22,079 nt of DNA from an uncultured Collinsella sp. Its GTDB lineage: Bacteria > Actinomycetota > Coriobacteriia > Coriobacteriales > Coriobacteriaceae. This document shows, piece after piece, positions 13,604-22,079 of the stretch. Each line of letters starts with the position of its first letter. The stretch's first letter is position 1. The stretch is from contig USFK01000007.1 in the NCBI GenBank assembly GCA_900553935.1, forward strand, positions 1 to 22,079, in the 5' to 3' direction. The position numbers and the translations under genes were made by a program. The notes beneath the pieces are model-generated. The model made no database searches, was not told the origin of the DNA, and worked only from the letters and a program-made list of their open reading frames with translations.

Positions 13604-16491
13604 TCGAGGACGCGGTTTCGTCAGGAACGCCGCAGTTTGTCATCGACTCCTATGCCACGCTTGCCGACCGCGCCAAAACGCAGTCCTTCGGCCTTATCGA
13701 GGAAGATGTGATTGTCCTCGATACCGAGACCACGGGTCTTTCGGTGCAGGACAACGAGCTGATCGAGATCTCGGCGGCCCGTCTTTCGGGCCGCGAGGTC
13801 ATCGACCGCTTCGATACCTTCGTGCATCCCAAACAGCTGATTCCCGCCGAGATTACCGAGCTCACGAGCATTACAAATGCCGATGTGGCAGATGCCCCGT
13901 CGGCGGTTGAGGCCGTCGCCGCTCTCGCCGATTTTGTCGGTGGCTGCCCGGTGATCGCACACAACGCCACGTTCGACCGCTCGTTTATCGAGTCGGTCAA
14001 AGGCGGCGTCAACGTGAGCGATATTTGGATCGATTCGCTGGCGCTGTCGCGCATCGCGCTTCCGCGCCTGGCCTCGCACAAGCTGTCTTTTATGGCCGAT
14101 CTGTTTGGCTGTGACTCGGTGTCACACCGTGCCAATGCCGACGTCGACGCCCTGTGTGGCGTATGGCGCGTGTTGCTCGTGGCGCTCACCGACTTGCCCC
14201 AGGGCCTCATGGCGCGCCTAGCCGACATGCATCCAGACGTGCCTTGGTCCTATCGCCCTATCTTCTCGTTCTTGGCAGGGCAGAACCCTGGTTCTATCTT
14301 CTCCCTCAGCGCCGCTCGTGCTGACGTTCTCAAGGCCGATCGCGCCGACGATCGGGTGGACGCCGACGAACTGCCGGTCCTCAAGATGCCGAGTCGTGAG
14401 GAGATTGAGGCGGACTATGCGCCAGGTGGCCTGGTCAATCGCATGTATCCCACCTACGAGCCGCGTGATGAGCAGATCGCGATGGCGCTCGAGGTCCGCG
14501 ATGCGCTGGTCACGGGCACTCATCGTGTAATTGAGGCGGGCACAGGCGTCGGCAAATCGATGGCCTATCTGGTGCCTTTTGCCGAGGCAGCACGCCGTAA
14601 CAACATCACGGTTGGTATTGCGACCAAATCGAACAATCTTGCCGACCAGCTCATGTACCATGAGCTGCCAAAACTTGCCGAGCAACTGAACGGTGGTCTG
14701 TCATTTTGCGCTCTCAAGGGGTATGACCACTATCCGTGCCTGCGCAAGCTCGAGCGCATGAGCCGCGGCCAGGTCGAGATCACCACCAAGCGCGATCCGG
14801 CGGACACGCTCACGGCGGTCGCGGTCATTATGGCGTACGTCTGCCAATCAGCCGATGGCGACCTCGACTCGCTCGGCATTCGGTGGCGCAGCGTCAACCG
14901 TCCCGACTTTACGACGGCCTCGCGCGAGTGTGCTCGTCGCCTCTGCCCGTTTTTCCCTGATAAATGTTTGGTCCACGGTGCTCGCCGTCGTGCGGCGCAT
15001 GCCGATGTGGTGGTCACCAACCATTCCCTGCTGTTCCGTAACGTCGCGGCCGAGGGCAGGATTTTGCCTCCGATTCGTCATTGGGTAATCGACGAGGCCC
15101 ATTCCATCGAGCGCGAGGCGCGCCGTCAGTGGGCGCGCGTGGTGTCGGCGGACGAATCACGCGTCCTGTTCGAGCGCCTGGGTGGCTCGAGCACCGGCGC
15201 ACTAAGCCAGGTTTCCCGTGATTTGGCAACCTCCGAGGGCTCTACGCTCTATCTGGGCCTTACTGCCAAGGCGACGTCGACGGTTGCCCGCGCGAGCATG
15301 GCGATCGCCGACGTGTTCGATGGAGTACGCGAGCTCGGCCGCCGTGCCCGTGGGGGCTATGACAATGCCAATCTGTGGATTGGCCCCGAGCTGCGCGAAT
15401 CTGACGACTGGCATGATTTCTTACAGTCGGCCTACACTGCCATCGCCGCATTGGAACAAGCTGACAAGAGCGTCGACGCGCTGGTGCAGGCCGTCGCCGC
15501 CGACAAGCCCGAGGTTGTTGTCGACCTGGGTGATATCTCGCGCCGCCTGCACGAGCTGGCCGAGAACCTCAAACTCATCATTGATGGCACCGATGAACAC
15601 TACGTGTATTCGCTGCAGGTCAATCGCAGACTTCGTGCCGGCGGAGAGTCGATGACCGCAGAGCGCATCGACATTGGCGAGGCTTTGGCAACCGAGTGGC
15701 TACCCGAGGTTCACACGGCTATCTTTGCCTCGGCGACCATGACGGTGTCCAAAAGCTTTGAGCACTTTAACCATGCGGTCGGCCTTGATCGCATCGGTGC
15801 TTCAACGTCGTCATCGCTGCACTTGGACTCGAGCTACGACTTCGATTCGAATATGGCCGTGGTTGTGGCTGGGGATATTCCCGACCCGCGCGACCGCGAA
15901 GGCTATCTTTCGGCGCTCGAGCGTGTGCTGGTCGACGCCCATCTTGCCATGGGCGGCTCGGTGCTCACGCTGTTCACCAACAGGCGTGATATGGAGGAGC
16001 TGTACGCTCGCGTCGAGCCCAAGATGGCCCGTGCGGGTCTGGAGCTCAACTGCCAGCAGCGCAACTCATCTCCTCGTCGCCTACGCGACCGGTTTATCAA
16101 CGAGCCGACCTCGTCGCTTTTTGCGCTCAAGGCCTTCTGGGAGGGGTTTGACGCCAGCGGCGAGACGCTGCGCTGCGTCATCATTCCCAAGCTGCCGTTC
16201 TCGAGCCCCACGGACCCGCTCTCGTGCGAGCGCAACCTGCGCGAAGACCGCGCTTGGGCGCGCTATTCGCTGCCCGAGGCGGTGCTCGAGGTCAAGCAGG
16301 CGGCCGGCCGCCTTATCCGCTCGTCGACTGATTGCGGCGTGCTGATTCTGGCCGACCCTCGCCTGGTGACGAAGGGCTACGGAAAGAAGTTCTTAACGTC
16401 GCTGCCCACGAGCTCCTACCAGCGCATCGAATCGGCACAGATCGGTCACTATCTGCAACTGTGGCGTGCACGCCACGAGCGGCGGCGCTAA
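13597..16491 (+). CDS. dinG: DinG-family helicase fused to a DnaQ-type 3'-5' exonuclease
   Basis: This 964-residue protein has two modules. Residues about 36-205 form a DEDDh exonuclease: D42 and E44 in V-L-D-T-E-T-T-G-L, the H-N-A-T-F-D-R-S-F second motif, and H-R-A-N-A-D-V-D-A as third motif. Residues about 285-960 are an XPD/DinG superfamily-2 helicase: Walker A A-G-T-G-V-G-K-S (314-321), DEAH at 499-502 and a Q-A-A-G-R-L-I-R motif VI. Four cysteines (C381, C445, C450, C457), lying between Walker A and DEAH, fit the iron-sulphur cluster of DinG/XPD. Exonuclease-DinG fusions are known in Gram-positive bacteria, where the helicase part can be inactive; here both sets of motifs look intact. 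It overlaps ddl and converges with a regulator gene. Confidence 0.92.
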   Translation: MLIEDAVSSGTPQFVIDSYATLADRAKTQSFGLIEEDVIVLDTETTGLSVQDNELIEISAARLSGREVIDRFDTFVHPKQLIPAEITELTSITNADVADAPSAVEAVAALADFVGGCPVIAHNATFDRSFIESVKGGVNVSDIWIDSLALSRIALPRLASHKLSFMADLFGCDSVSHRANADVDALCGVWRVLLVALTDLPQGLMARLADMHPDVPWSYRPIFSFLAGQNPGSIFSLSAARADVLKADRADDRVDADELPVLKMPSREEIEADYAPGGLVNRMYPTYEPRDEQIAMALEVRDALVTGTHRVIEAGTGVGKSMAYLVPFAEAARRNNITVGIATKSNNLADQLMYHELPKLAEQLNGGLSFCALKGYDHYPCLRKLERMSRGQVEITTKRDPADTLTAVAVIMAYVCQSADGDLDSLGIRWRSVNRPDFTTASRECARRLCPFFPDKCLVHGARRRAAHADVVVTNHSLLFRNVAAEGRILPPIRHWVIDEAHSIEREARRQWARVVSADESRVLFERLGGSSTGALSQVSRDLATSEGSTLYLGLTAKATSTVARASMAIADVFDGVRELGRRARGGYDNANLWIGPELRESDDWHDFLQSAYTAIAALEQADKSVDALVQAVAADKPEVVVDLGDISRRLHELAENLKLIIDGTDEHYVYSLQVNRRLRAGGESMTAERIDIGEALATEWLPEVHTAIFASATMTVSKSFEHFNHAVGLDRIGASTSSSLHLDSSYDFDSNMAVVVAGDIPDPRDREGYLSALERVLVDAHLAMGGSVLTLFTNRRDMEELYARVEPKMARAGLELNCQQRNSSPRRLRDRFINEPTSSLFALKAFWEGFDASGETLRCVIIPKLPFSSPTDPLSCERNLREDRAWARYSLPEAVLEVKQAAGRLIRSSTDCGVLILADPRLVTKGYGKKFLTSLPTSSYQRIESAQIGHYLQLWRARHERRR

Positions 16492-17405
16492 AGCGGACAG
16501 ACGAGGGTTTTTGCCATATCGCACAGACGCTTTGACAGGGCGGGGTCATCCAAGATGCGGATGGCTCCGCCCGCTGCGATTATCTGGCTCAGCAGCCAAC
16601 GCTCGGAGCCGTAATGTACGGTTACCGTTGCCATGTCTGTCCCGCTGCGCTCGATGAGGGTGATGCCGGCCCAGTCCAGATGCTCCGCCATATCGAATGG
16701 CATCAAGAGCTTTGCGCTACGCTGCGTCCGGGCAAGGGAATCGTGGAGGGATGCAACGTCCGGTACGTGAGGCACGACGGAGTCTTCCGTCAAGGCGAGT
16801 CCCTCGATTTTATCCATGCGATAGGTGCGCTGCTCATCGACCGCGATGTCCCAGGCAATCAGATATGTTTGGTCGCCGTTTGCTGTAATGCGCAAGGGGT
16901 CGACCAGACGCTCGCGTGGCCGCGCATCGTCCATCGAGCGATACGAGATACGACAGCGAACGCCGTCCTGAATGGCGCAGCTCAGCTGCTGCCAGTGCGA
17001 CCCGTGGTTGACGGTGTCAGAGACGTGCTGGTTATAGCCGAGCTCTTCGGGTAGAAGAGCATGTCGAATTCGAGCCGCCGCCTGGGGCTCGATCCCCAAC
17101 GATTCAAGTTCGTGGTTGAGCACAGCGCCCTCGGCGGCACTCAGGCGCAGCGGTAGTACACGCCCGGCGTCACCGGTGAGGACCACGCGCTCGCCGTGGC
17201 ATTCGCAGATGATGCGCGCACCCGATTCTCGGTCCGCGAGCGTCGAGACGATCTCGAGAATCTCGTCGAGCGACGCCCCCGTGATGTCAAAGCGACTGCA
17301 AATCTCGTTTCGAGTCATGCCGTTCTCGCCGGCGGCGTAGAGGGCCTCCATGATGTCGATGGCGCGCGAGAGCCTCTGCTCGCTGGTGAGTTTACGCACG
17401 GGCAT
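16488..17405 (-). CDS. WYL-domain transcriptional regulator (second of pair)
   Basis: A 305-residue regulator with an N-terminal winged-helix region (about residues 5-75) and a WYL domain. The WYL core is Y-L-I-A-W-D (181-186), followed by the R-T-Y-R-M-D-K-I segment (193-200), which matches the conserved 'R.fr.dRi' ligand-sensing strand. WYL proteins respond to nucleic-acid or other ligands, for example PafBC in actinobacterial DNA-damage control. The ATG at 17405 was chosen over an in-frame TTG at 17426; it overlaps the partner gene by 14 bases and has GGA upstream at long spacing. The stop overlaps the dinG stop. No proteasome or Pup genes are nearby, so equating it with PafC would go too far. 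Confidence 0.85.
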   Translation of the reverse strand: MPVRKLTSEQRLSRAIDIMEALYAAGENGMTRNEICSRFDITGASLDEILEIVSTLADRESGARIICECHGERVVLTGDAGRVLPLRLSAAEGAVLNHELESLGIEPQAAARIRHALLPEELGYNQHVSDTVNHGSHWQQLSCAIQDGVRCRISYRSMDDARPRERLVDPLRITANGDQTYLIAWDIAVDEQRTYRMDKIEGLALTEDSVVPHVPDVASLHDSLARTQRSAKLLMPFDMAEHLDWAGITLIERSGTDMATVTVHYGSERWLLSQIIAAGGAIRILDDPALSKRLCDMAKTLVCPL

Positions 17406-18414
17406 GCTCGTGCACCGTCCTTTCAATGAGGCGGTTCCACGCCTGCTTGAGCGATTTGGGGGCCATGGGCCTCATGCCGTCCATGGCGTGGGCCATGCAA
17501 AATGAGGCGGCGGCTTCAAGATCGCGCACGTCAACGGTCCAAGTCCATCCCGAATCGGTGTGTGCGAGCTCACCTCGCCCGCGCGTGAGGCCGTTGATCA
17601 TATCGATCTGCGTCTGCGGGGCGAACGAGAACGTAGCCGCAACGGGCGGGCGGTCGGCAAAATCGAATTCAAAGAACAGGTAGTCGCTGAGGTTGAAGTC
17701 CGCAGGGATAGCGTAGGCCTTTGAGGGGCGCCAAGCGCGAACGATACGGTCGCAGCGGAATGTCCTGATGTCGTCGGTGGCATTGTCGAGGCCGCAGAAG
17801 TACGCAACGCCCTCGCGCTCGAACATGCCGTAGACGCAGACGGTACGCTCTTTCTGCTCACCGCGTCCGTTCTGATATAAAAATCGCAGCGCGCATCGCT
17901 CGGCAAAGGCGCTCCATACCGCATCGACGGTGGGAGAGCGGCGGATCAGTGCTTCGTCTACCGCCGACACGCCGGTGAGGTAGGCAATCTTGGAACGAAT
18001 ATCGGCAAGCGGCGCGGCAAAAGTGGATGAGCCGGCCGCTATTGTCTGGTCGATAGCGTTGAGCAGAATATCGGCGTCGTCTGCGGTGATGAGGCCGCCT
18101 GCCGCAAACGTGTGCTCGCGGTCGATTGTCCATGAGCTTTCCTCGGTCTCCTGCGCGCCGGCGGGGCGAACCTCCTTGATTAAGATGCCACGCTCGAGCA
18201 GTTTGTCACGATCGCGCCGAAACTTGCGCTTATCCGAGTCGATGTTGCCCGAGCCATATCCCAGGTCAGAATCCAAGACGATCTGCTCGGTCGTCAGCGG
18301 TTCGGGGGAGCTGTTGAGCACAAAGAAAAGATTGAGGATACGCTGAGCCGTTTTATCGAAACTGGGCTCCGAATTCCCCTTTTTAATTGTCGCGGTCGCG
18401 TCGCTTGCCGTCAT
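17392..18414 (-). CDS. WYL-domain transcriptional regulator (first of pair)
   Basis: A 340-residue regulator with an N-terminal helix-turn-helix (about residues 20-80, including K-T-A-Q-R-I-L-N-L and the basic K-R-K-F-R-R-D-R-D-K-L segment). Its WYL domain has V-A-Y-F-C-G-L-D (203-210) and R-T-F-R-C-D-R-I (217-224). It is upstream of, and overlaps, a second WYL gene; such tandem pairs often act as a heterodimer (PafB/PafC arrangement in actinobacteria). GAGGA lies just before the ATG. It is transcribed away from the large membrane protein gene across 198 bp, so the pair may regulate that gene. Target and ligand are unknown. Confidence 0.87.
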   Translation of the reverse strand: MTASDATATIKKGNSEPSFDKTAQRILNLFFVLNSSPEPLTTEQIVLDSDLGYGSGNIDSDKRKFRRDRDKLLERGILIKEVRPAGAQETEESSWTIDREHTFAAGGLITADDADILLNAIDQTIAAGSSTFAAPLADIRSKIAYLTGVSAVDEALIRRSPTVDAVWSAFAERCALRFLYQNGRGEQKERTVCVYGMFEREGVAYFCGLDNATDDIRTFRCDRIVRAWRPSKAYAIPADFNLSDYLFFEFDFADRPPVAATFSFAPQTQIDMINGLTRGRGELAHTDSGWTWTVDVRDLEAAASFCMAHAMDGMRPMAPKSLKQAWNRLIERTVHEHARA

Positions 18415-18612
18415 AGAGTCCTCGCATGAGAAGGTGGTTTGCTGCCATGATTTTAGTCCGATATGGAGATTAGGCTATATCCTTGTCCGCTCGGGGCGTT
18501 AAGGTGGCCCGAATTCGGTCGTTTGCGCTCGCTCGGGGTATACTTTCGACTATATACGGTTCTAATGTGCATGCATTGGGCCTATTTGTCGGATTATGGA
18601 TGTGGAGCGCAC
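18415..18612. other. Divergent gap between WYL pair and M28-like gene
   Basis: No gene is supported here. A TATACT (18539-18544) and a TATATA (18551-18556) could serve as -10 elements for the plus-strand gene, but no -35 at proper spacing was found, so no promoter is called. The open frame of the downstream gene extends back through this gap without a ribosome site. Confidence 0.5.
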
Positions 18613-21600
18613 ATGGCGAACACCCAGAACTATATTAACCACCTGCTGCAGAACACCGGCATCACGCCGGCATGCAGCGAAGAAGAGCGCTTGGCTGCCG
18701 AGGATATCGCTCAGATCTTCCGCAACCACGGCTTTGATCCCGAGGTTCAGGAGTTCAATGCCCCGGCGCCCAGCAGGTTGGCATTTGCCGTTACCGGTAT
18801 TCTTGCGTTTGCCGGCGCCCTGCTGATGGGCATCGGCGGCGGCATCGGCTTGGTCGGCACCTTGCTGGCCATTGTCGGTGCCGTTCTTTACGTGCTCGAG
18901 CGCACGGGCCACCCCGTGGTTTCGCACCTGGGCAAGACGGGCGTGAGCCAAAATGTCATCGCCTACCACAAGGCCTCGGGCCTGCTCGCGTCTCCGCGCA
19001 ACCGCCCGGTGGTCGTTGTCGCACACTACGACTCTCCCCGTGCTGAGCTGCTCGCCCGCGAGCCCTATGCTTCGTATCGTGCGCTCATCGCCAAGCTGTT
19101 GCCCGTTGCCACGGTTGCCCCTGCTGCCGTTGCCATCTTGCGTATCCTGCCGCTCCCCGGCGCGCTCAAGGTTCTGCTGTGGATTGTCGCGATCCTCGCT
19201 TCCCTCGTTGCGCTCGCCAACGCGGCAAACATCATTTCTAACCGTTTTGTGCTTCCCTATACGTCCGGCGCAGTGTGCAACAAGTCTTCTGTCGCCGCTA
19301 TGCTCGGCGTTATGGACAACGTTGCTCCCTTCCAGGGCGAAAACGAGTTTCCCGACGATGTTCCGTTCGATACCTATTTTGGGGAGCAGAAGCGTCGTGC
19401 CGAGGAGATGGCGCGCGCAGCAGCGGAGTATGCCGCGGCCCAACAGCAAAACGACTACGGCAACACCATCGAGTATGAAGAGCCTACCTACGCCGAGGAC
19501 GAGTTCGGTCAGCCGATTGCTCCCGACGCTCAGACCGAGCCCGAACAGGGCGAGGCTTTCGACGAGCAGATCGAGGGCTTTGAGGGTGCGTCTGCCGACG
19601 AGACGCTGATTGGCGCCATCGTGCCCGAGGATCAGAATCAGGCTGTCCAGGCCGAAGAGTTCAATGACGAGGTTCCCACTGCCGAGCCGGCGGAGGAGCC
19701 TGTCGCGGCCGAGCCCGAGCCCAGGCTCTATCGCAATGCCGCCGGCAACATCCGCTTTGGTTCGGATGCCATCCGTGCGCTCGGAATGCTTCCCGAGTCC
19801 TGCACGCTCGATTACGAGGAAGGCGAGGAGCCGACGTTTGAGCCCGAGCCTGCCCCCGTCGTGACTGCATCTGCGCCCGTTGTCGCCGTGGATGATGAGT
19901 CTGCCGCGGTTGCCGCTGCCGTTGCCGAGCCCGAGGCGGTGTCCGCGATCGATCCCGCGGCAGGACTGGACATTTTGGCTCCCGCCGCGCCGGCGCAAGA
20001 CGTTACGGACGAGCCTGACGACGATTACGCTGAACAGCCGAGGCGCGTGTCTTACGAGAGCGATACTGATTTCTCGGCCGAGATTCCCGCGGCAACGCCC
20101 CATGCCGATATTGCATCCGCGTTCTCTTCGATTGGCGCCAGCGCTTCCAACTTCTTTAAGGGTGCGCTTGCAAAGGGCAGGAAATTTGTCGACGATTTCG
20201 AGGGGAAGCGCGCTGCCGCACGCGAGGCTGCCGAGCAGGAGGCTATCGCTCAGCAGCAGGCAGCCGAGGCGGCACGTGAGCGCGCGGCGCAAGAGTTCGA
20301 GCAGAACGAGGCTATGCAGTCCGTGCCTGTCGACGCTGCCGAAGCTACGACGTCCTTTGAGTCCCAGCAGCCGGCGTCCGCGGATGTTGCTGAGGCGACG
20401 ACGTCTTTCGGGGCTCAGCAGCATGTCGATAGCACCATGTCGTTTGATGCCGCGCAGTTCGATTCCACGATAACGTTTGAAAAGCAAGGCACCGCGATTG
20501 CCGAGCCCCTTCCTGTTTCCGATGAGCAGGGCGACGCGGCAGACGATGACGAGCCCATTGATGCTGCCGAAATTCAGGATGCTGCCAAGGACGAGTCCGT
20601 CGAGGCCAACTCTGACGAAGAGCAATACGCGGCAGCCGATCAAGGTGATTCAACCGAGGTCGAGCAGGAGGAAGTGCCTGCGGTTTCCGAGGCTCCCGAG
20701 ACAGATGGGTCGAGGCCTTACTCCACGCAGATTTTCACCATGCCGATCCCGAGTGGTTCCGGTGCCACGGTTGCCGATGTCGCTCCCACTCAGGACGAAA
20801 CGGTCGATTCCCTTATGGCCCAGATTTCCTCCCAAGCATCGCCGCGTCCGCAGATGAATGTTCCCGATCCGGCGTCGGCACCGTCGCCTGCACCCTCCTC
20901 GTCTCCGCTGGCTTCGGTCCCCGATCCGTCGCTGCCGTCGATGAAGCAGACAAACGTTGCGTCTCGCACGTCGCTGTTCGACCTTCCCGATCCCTCCGCA
21001 CAGGTCAACGACCCCTTTGCTACCGCTCAGGGTCCCGAACCCACATCGGCACCCGTTGCGCCTCCTATGCCCGTTGCGTCGGGCGCACAGCCGATCGAGA
21101 CCATTTCGGCTCCCGCCCCTGCGGCACCTAAGTCTCGCAAGCGCGGCCTGGGCGGCCTGTTCGGTCGTAAAAAGAAAAACGAACAGGACAGCATGAGTGA
21201 CTGGCTGGGCGTCGAAGACGATTACGATGCCAAGAAGTCCGGTCGCGGCATCGGTTCGTGGGATAATTTCGAGGACGATAACGATGGCTGGAAGGGCGGC
21301 GCTACGTCTTCCGACGGCGCTTCTTCCGAAGATATGCTCTCGGCTGTCGCTTCTATGGGCGACGATGAGCTGCTCGGTCACGATATCTGGTTTGTGGCAA
21401 CGGGCGCCTCGGATTGTGATGGCGCCGGTATGAAGGCCTTCTTGGCTTCGCATCGCGATAAGCTCCGCGGCGTCTTCTTCATCAATCTTGAATCCGTCGG
21501 CGCCGGTAGGCTTTCGGTGGTGACGGTTGAGGGCGAACAGCAGCTGCTCAAGGGCGATCGCCGCATCATGAACCTGGTCAGCAAGGTGTGCAAGTCGTTC

Positions 21601-21810
21601 CATGTCGATTGTGGCGCGCTCGAGATGCCCTATGCCAAGACCGATGCCTACGCCGCCCTCGAGGCGAGCCGCCGAGCCCTCACCATCGCCGGCGTGGACG
21701 GCACGCGTCTGGCTTGCGCTCGTACCGAGGACGACCTGCCCCACAATGTCAACCCGACGAACATTGCCACGGTATCCGAGGTCGTGACCGAGGTTATCCG
21801 CCGTTCGTAG
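18613..21810 (+). CDS. Membrane-anchored M28 peptidase-like protein with giant inserted loop
   Basis: This 1065-residue protein appears to be an M28 (aminopeptidase-type) fold in pieces. Residues 1-50 resemble the family N-terminus. Two hydrophobic hairpins (about 56-96 and 156-205) flank the V-V-V-V-A-H-Y-D-S strand, with metal-type H138. An S-G-A-V-C-N-K-S-S segment (218-226) sits where M28 enzymes have G-x-D-N-x-S-G. About 680 residues of acidic Ala/Glu/Pro-rich sequence follow, including a helical stretch (about 526-570) and a basic patch (840-858). The fold then resumes at about 923: A-T-G-A-S-D (929-934), I-N-L-E-S-V-G (957-963) and P-H-N (1043-1045). The usual metal Asp is Cys222 and the general-base Glu is Ser933, so peptidase activity is doubtful. 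ATG 18613 has GGAG five bases upstream. Confidence 0.75.
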   Translation: MANTQNYINHLLQNTGITPACSEEERLAAEDIAQIFRNHGFDPEVQEFNAPAPSRLAFAVTGILAFAGALLMGIGGGIGLVGTLLAIVGAVLYVLERTGHPVVSHLGKTGVSQNVIAYHKASGLLASPRNRPVVVVAHYDSPRAELLAREPYASYRALIAKLLPVATVAPAAVAILRILPLPGALKVLLWIVAILASLVALANAANIISNRFVLPYTSGAVCNKSSVAAMLGVMDNVAPFQGENEFPDDVPFDTYFGEQKRRAEEMARAAAEYAAAQQQNDYGNTIEYEEPTYAEDEFGQPIAPDAQTEPEQGEAFDEQIEGFEGASADETLIGAIVPEDQNQAVQAEEFNDEVPTAEPAEEPVAAEPEPRLYRNAAGNIRFGSDAIRALGMLPESCTLDYEEGEEPTFEPEPAPVVTASAPVVAVDDESAAVAAAVAEPEAVSAIDPAAGLDILAPAAPAQDVTDEPDDDYAEQPRRVSYESDTDFSAEIPAATPHADIASAFSSIGASASNFFKGALAKGRKFVDDFEGKRAAAREAAEQEAIAQQQAAEAARERAAQEFEQNEAMQSVPVDAAEATTSFESQQPASADVAEATTSFGAQQHVDSTMSFDAAQFDSTITFEKQGTAIAEPLPVSDEQGDAADDDEPIDAAEIQDAAKDESVEANSDEEQYAAADQGDSTEVEQEEVPAVSEAPETDGSRPYSTQIFTMPIPSGSGATVADVAPTQDETVDSLMAQISSQASPRPQMNVPDPASAPSPAPSSSPLASVPDPSLPSMKQTNVASRTSLFDLPDPSAQVNDPFATAQGPEPTSAPVAPPMPVASGAQPIETISAPAPAAPKSRKRGLGGLFGRKKKNEQDSMSDWLGVEDDYDAKKSGRGIGSWDNFEDDNDGWKGGATSSDGASSEDMLSAVASMGDDELLGHDIWFVATGASDCDGAGMKAFLASHRDKLRGVFFINLESVGAGRLSVVTVEGEQQLLKGDRRIMNLVSKVCKSFHVDCGALEMPYAKTDAYAALEASRRALTIAGVDGTRLACARTEDDLPHNVNPTNIATVSEVVTEVIRRS

Positions 21811-21831
21811 ACGGAGCTCTAAGGAGTCAAC

Positions 21832-22050
21832 GTGTTTTCGTATATTAAGCGCCATTGGCCTGTCTACGTGATTTTGACCTTGATTGCCATTGCGTTAGGG
21901 TTTGGAGCTGCCTACATCGTGGGCGCGAAGGGCTCGACCCCCGCCTCCGCAATCAGCGAAGAGGTGGAGCAAGAACAGAGCACGGGTGCCGATGGGATTC
22001 CTGAGTCCGAGCAAGCAATCGTTGATGGTGGATCTTCGTCTGCAGAGTAG
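21832..22050 (+). CDS. Small single-pass membrane protein
   Basis: A 72-residue protein of no recognised family. A basic start (Y-I-K-R-H-W) leads into one hydrophobic helix at about residues 10-31. The remaining 40 residues are acidic, Ser/Glu-rich and probably extracellular. It starts with GTG after AAGGAG (21821-21826), 21 bases beyond the M28-like gene, so the two are likely co-transcribed and might work together. The helix lacks a cleavage or lipobox motif, which suggests it stays anchored. Confidence 0.75.
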   Translation: MFSYIKRHWPVYVILTLIAIALGFGAAYIVGAKGSTPASAISEEVEQEQSTGADGIPESEQAIVDGGSSSAE

Positions 22051-22079
22051 ATGCGGCGATTTAAATGATTGAAAGCGGG

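Noticed and set aside
18463..18612. 50-codon N-terminal extension of the M28-like gene
   Set aside because: The extension has no ribosome site; the ATG at 18613 has GGAG at good spacing and a family-like N-terminus follows it.
18562..20643. A 693-codon minus-strand open frame opposite the M28-like gene
   Set aside because: It has arginine-rich, featureless composition and no ribosome site; the plus frame has membrane helices, M28 strands and a good start.
22051..22079. Start of another gene at ATG 22065
   Set aside because: Only five codons lie in the window and no ribosome site precedes it.

Overview
The window is the chromosomal replication origin neighbourhood of a high-GC actinobacterium, most likely Coriobacteriia and Collinsella-like. 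That assignment is inferred from the resemblance of the proteins, the gene order (dnaA-dnaN-recF-DUF721 facing rpmH-rnpA-yidD-yidC-jag-rsmG-parA-parB) and the base composition; species cannot be fixed from sequence alone. There are no rRNA or tRNA genes, insertion sequences or CRISPR arrays.

Left arm (1-5917, all minus strand). Reading away from the origin, the order is a GHKL-ATPase / Q-P-Y-rich / winged-helix protein (4565-5917), dnaA (2825-4549), an AT-rich origin segment (2587-2824), dnaN, recF and a DUF721 (DciA-like) gene. Origin region (5918-6262): a second cluster of DnaA-box-like 9-mers next to the rpmH promoter. DnaA boxes therefore lie on both sides of the ATPase-dnaA pair, and the commonest form is TTTTCAACA rather than TTATCCACA. 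The AT-rich unwinding candidate, with a run of TAR triplets, is beside dnaN.

Right arm (6263-11302, all plus strand). The rpmH-rnpA-yidD-yidC-jag operon (ribosome, RNase P, membrane insertion, RNA binding) ends at a strong terminator at 8411-8441. It is followed by an AT-richer module: rsmG, three perfect parS sites spaced exactly 39 bp apart, parA, parB and a small membrane protein whose start overlaps the parB stop. ParAB with parS organises and segregates the origin that DnaA fires.

Distal part (11303-22079). rlmN (minus) is divergent from ddl and a coupled exonuclease-DinG helicase gene (plus). These converge, with overlapping stop codons, on two overlapping WYL-domain regulator genes (minus). 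Divergent from the regulators is a 1065-residue membrane protein (18613-21810). It looks like an M28 peptidase split by membrane hairpins and a loop of about 680 residues, with several catalytic positions altered. A 72-residue membrane protein follows.

The two most unusual genes are the ATPase/low-complexity/winged-helix protein placed directly before dnaA, and the split M28-like protein. The remaining genes are standard housekeeping genes, though the origin's DnaA boxes and DnaA's DNA-recognition motif are both atypical.
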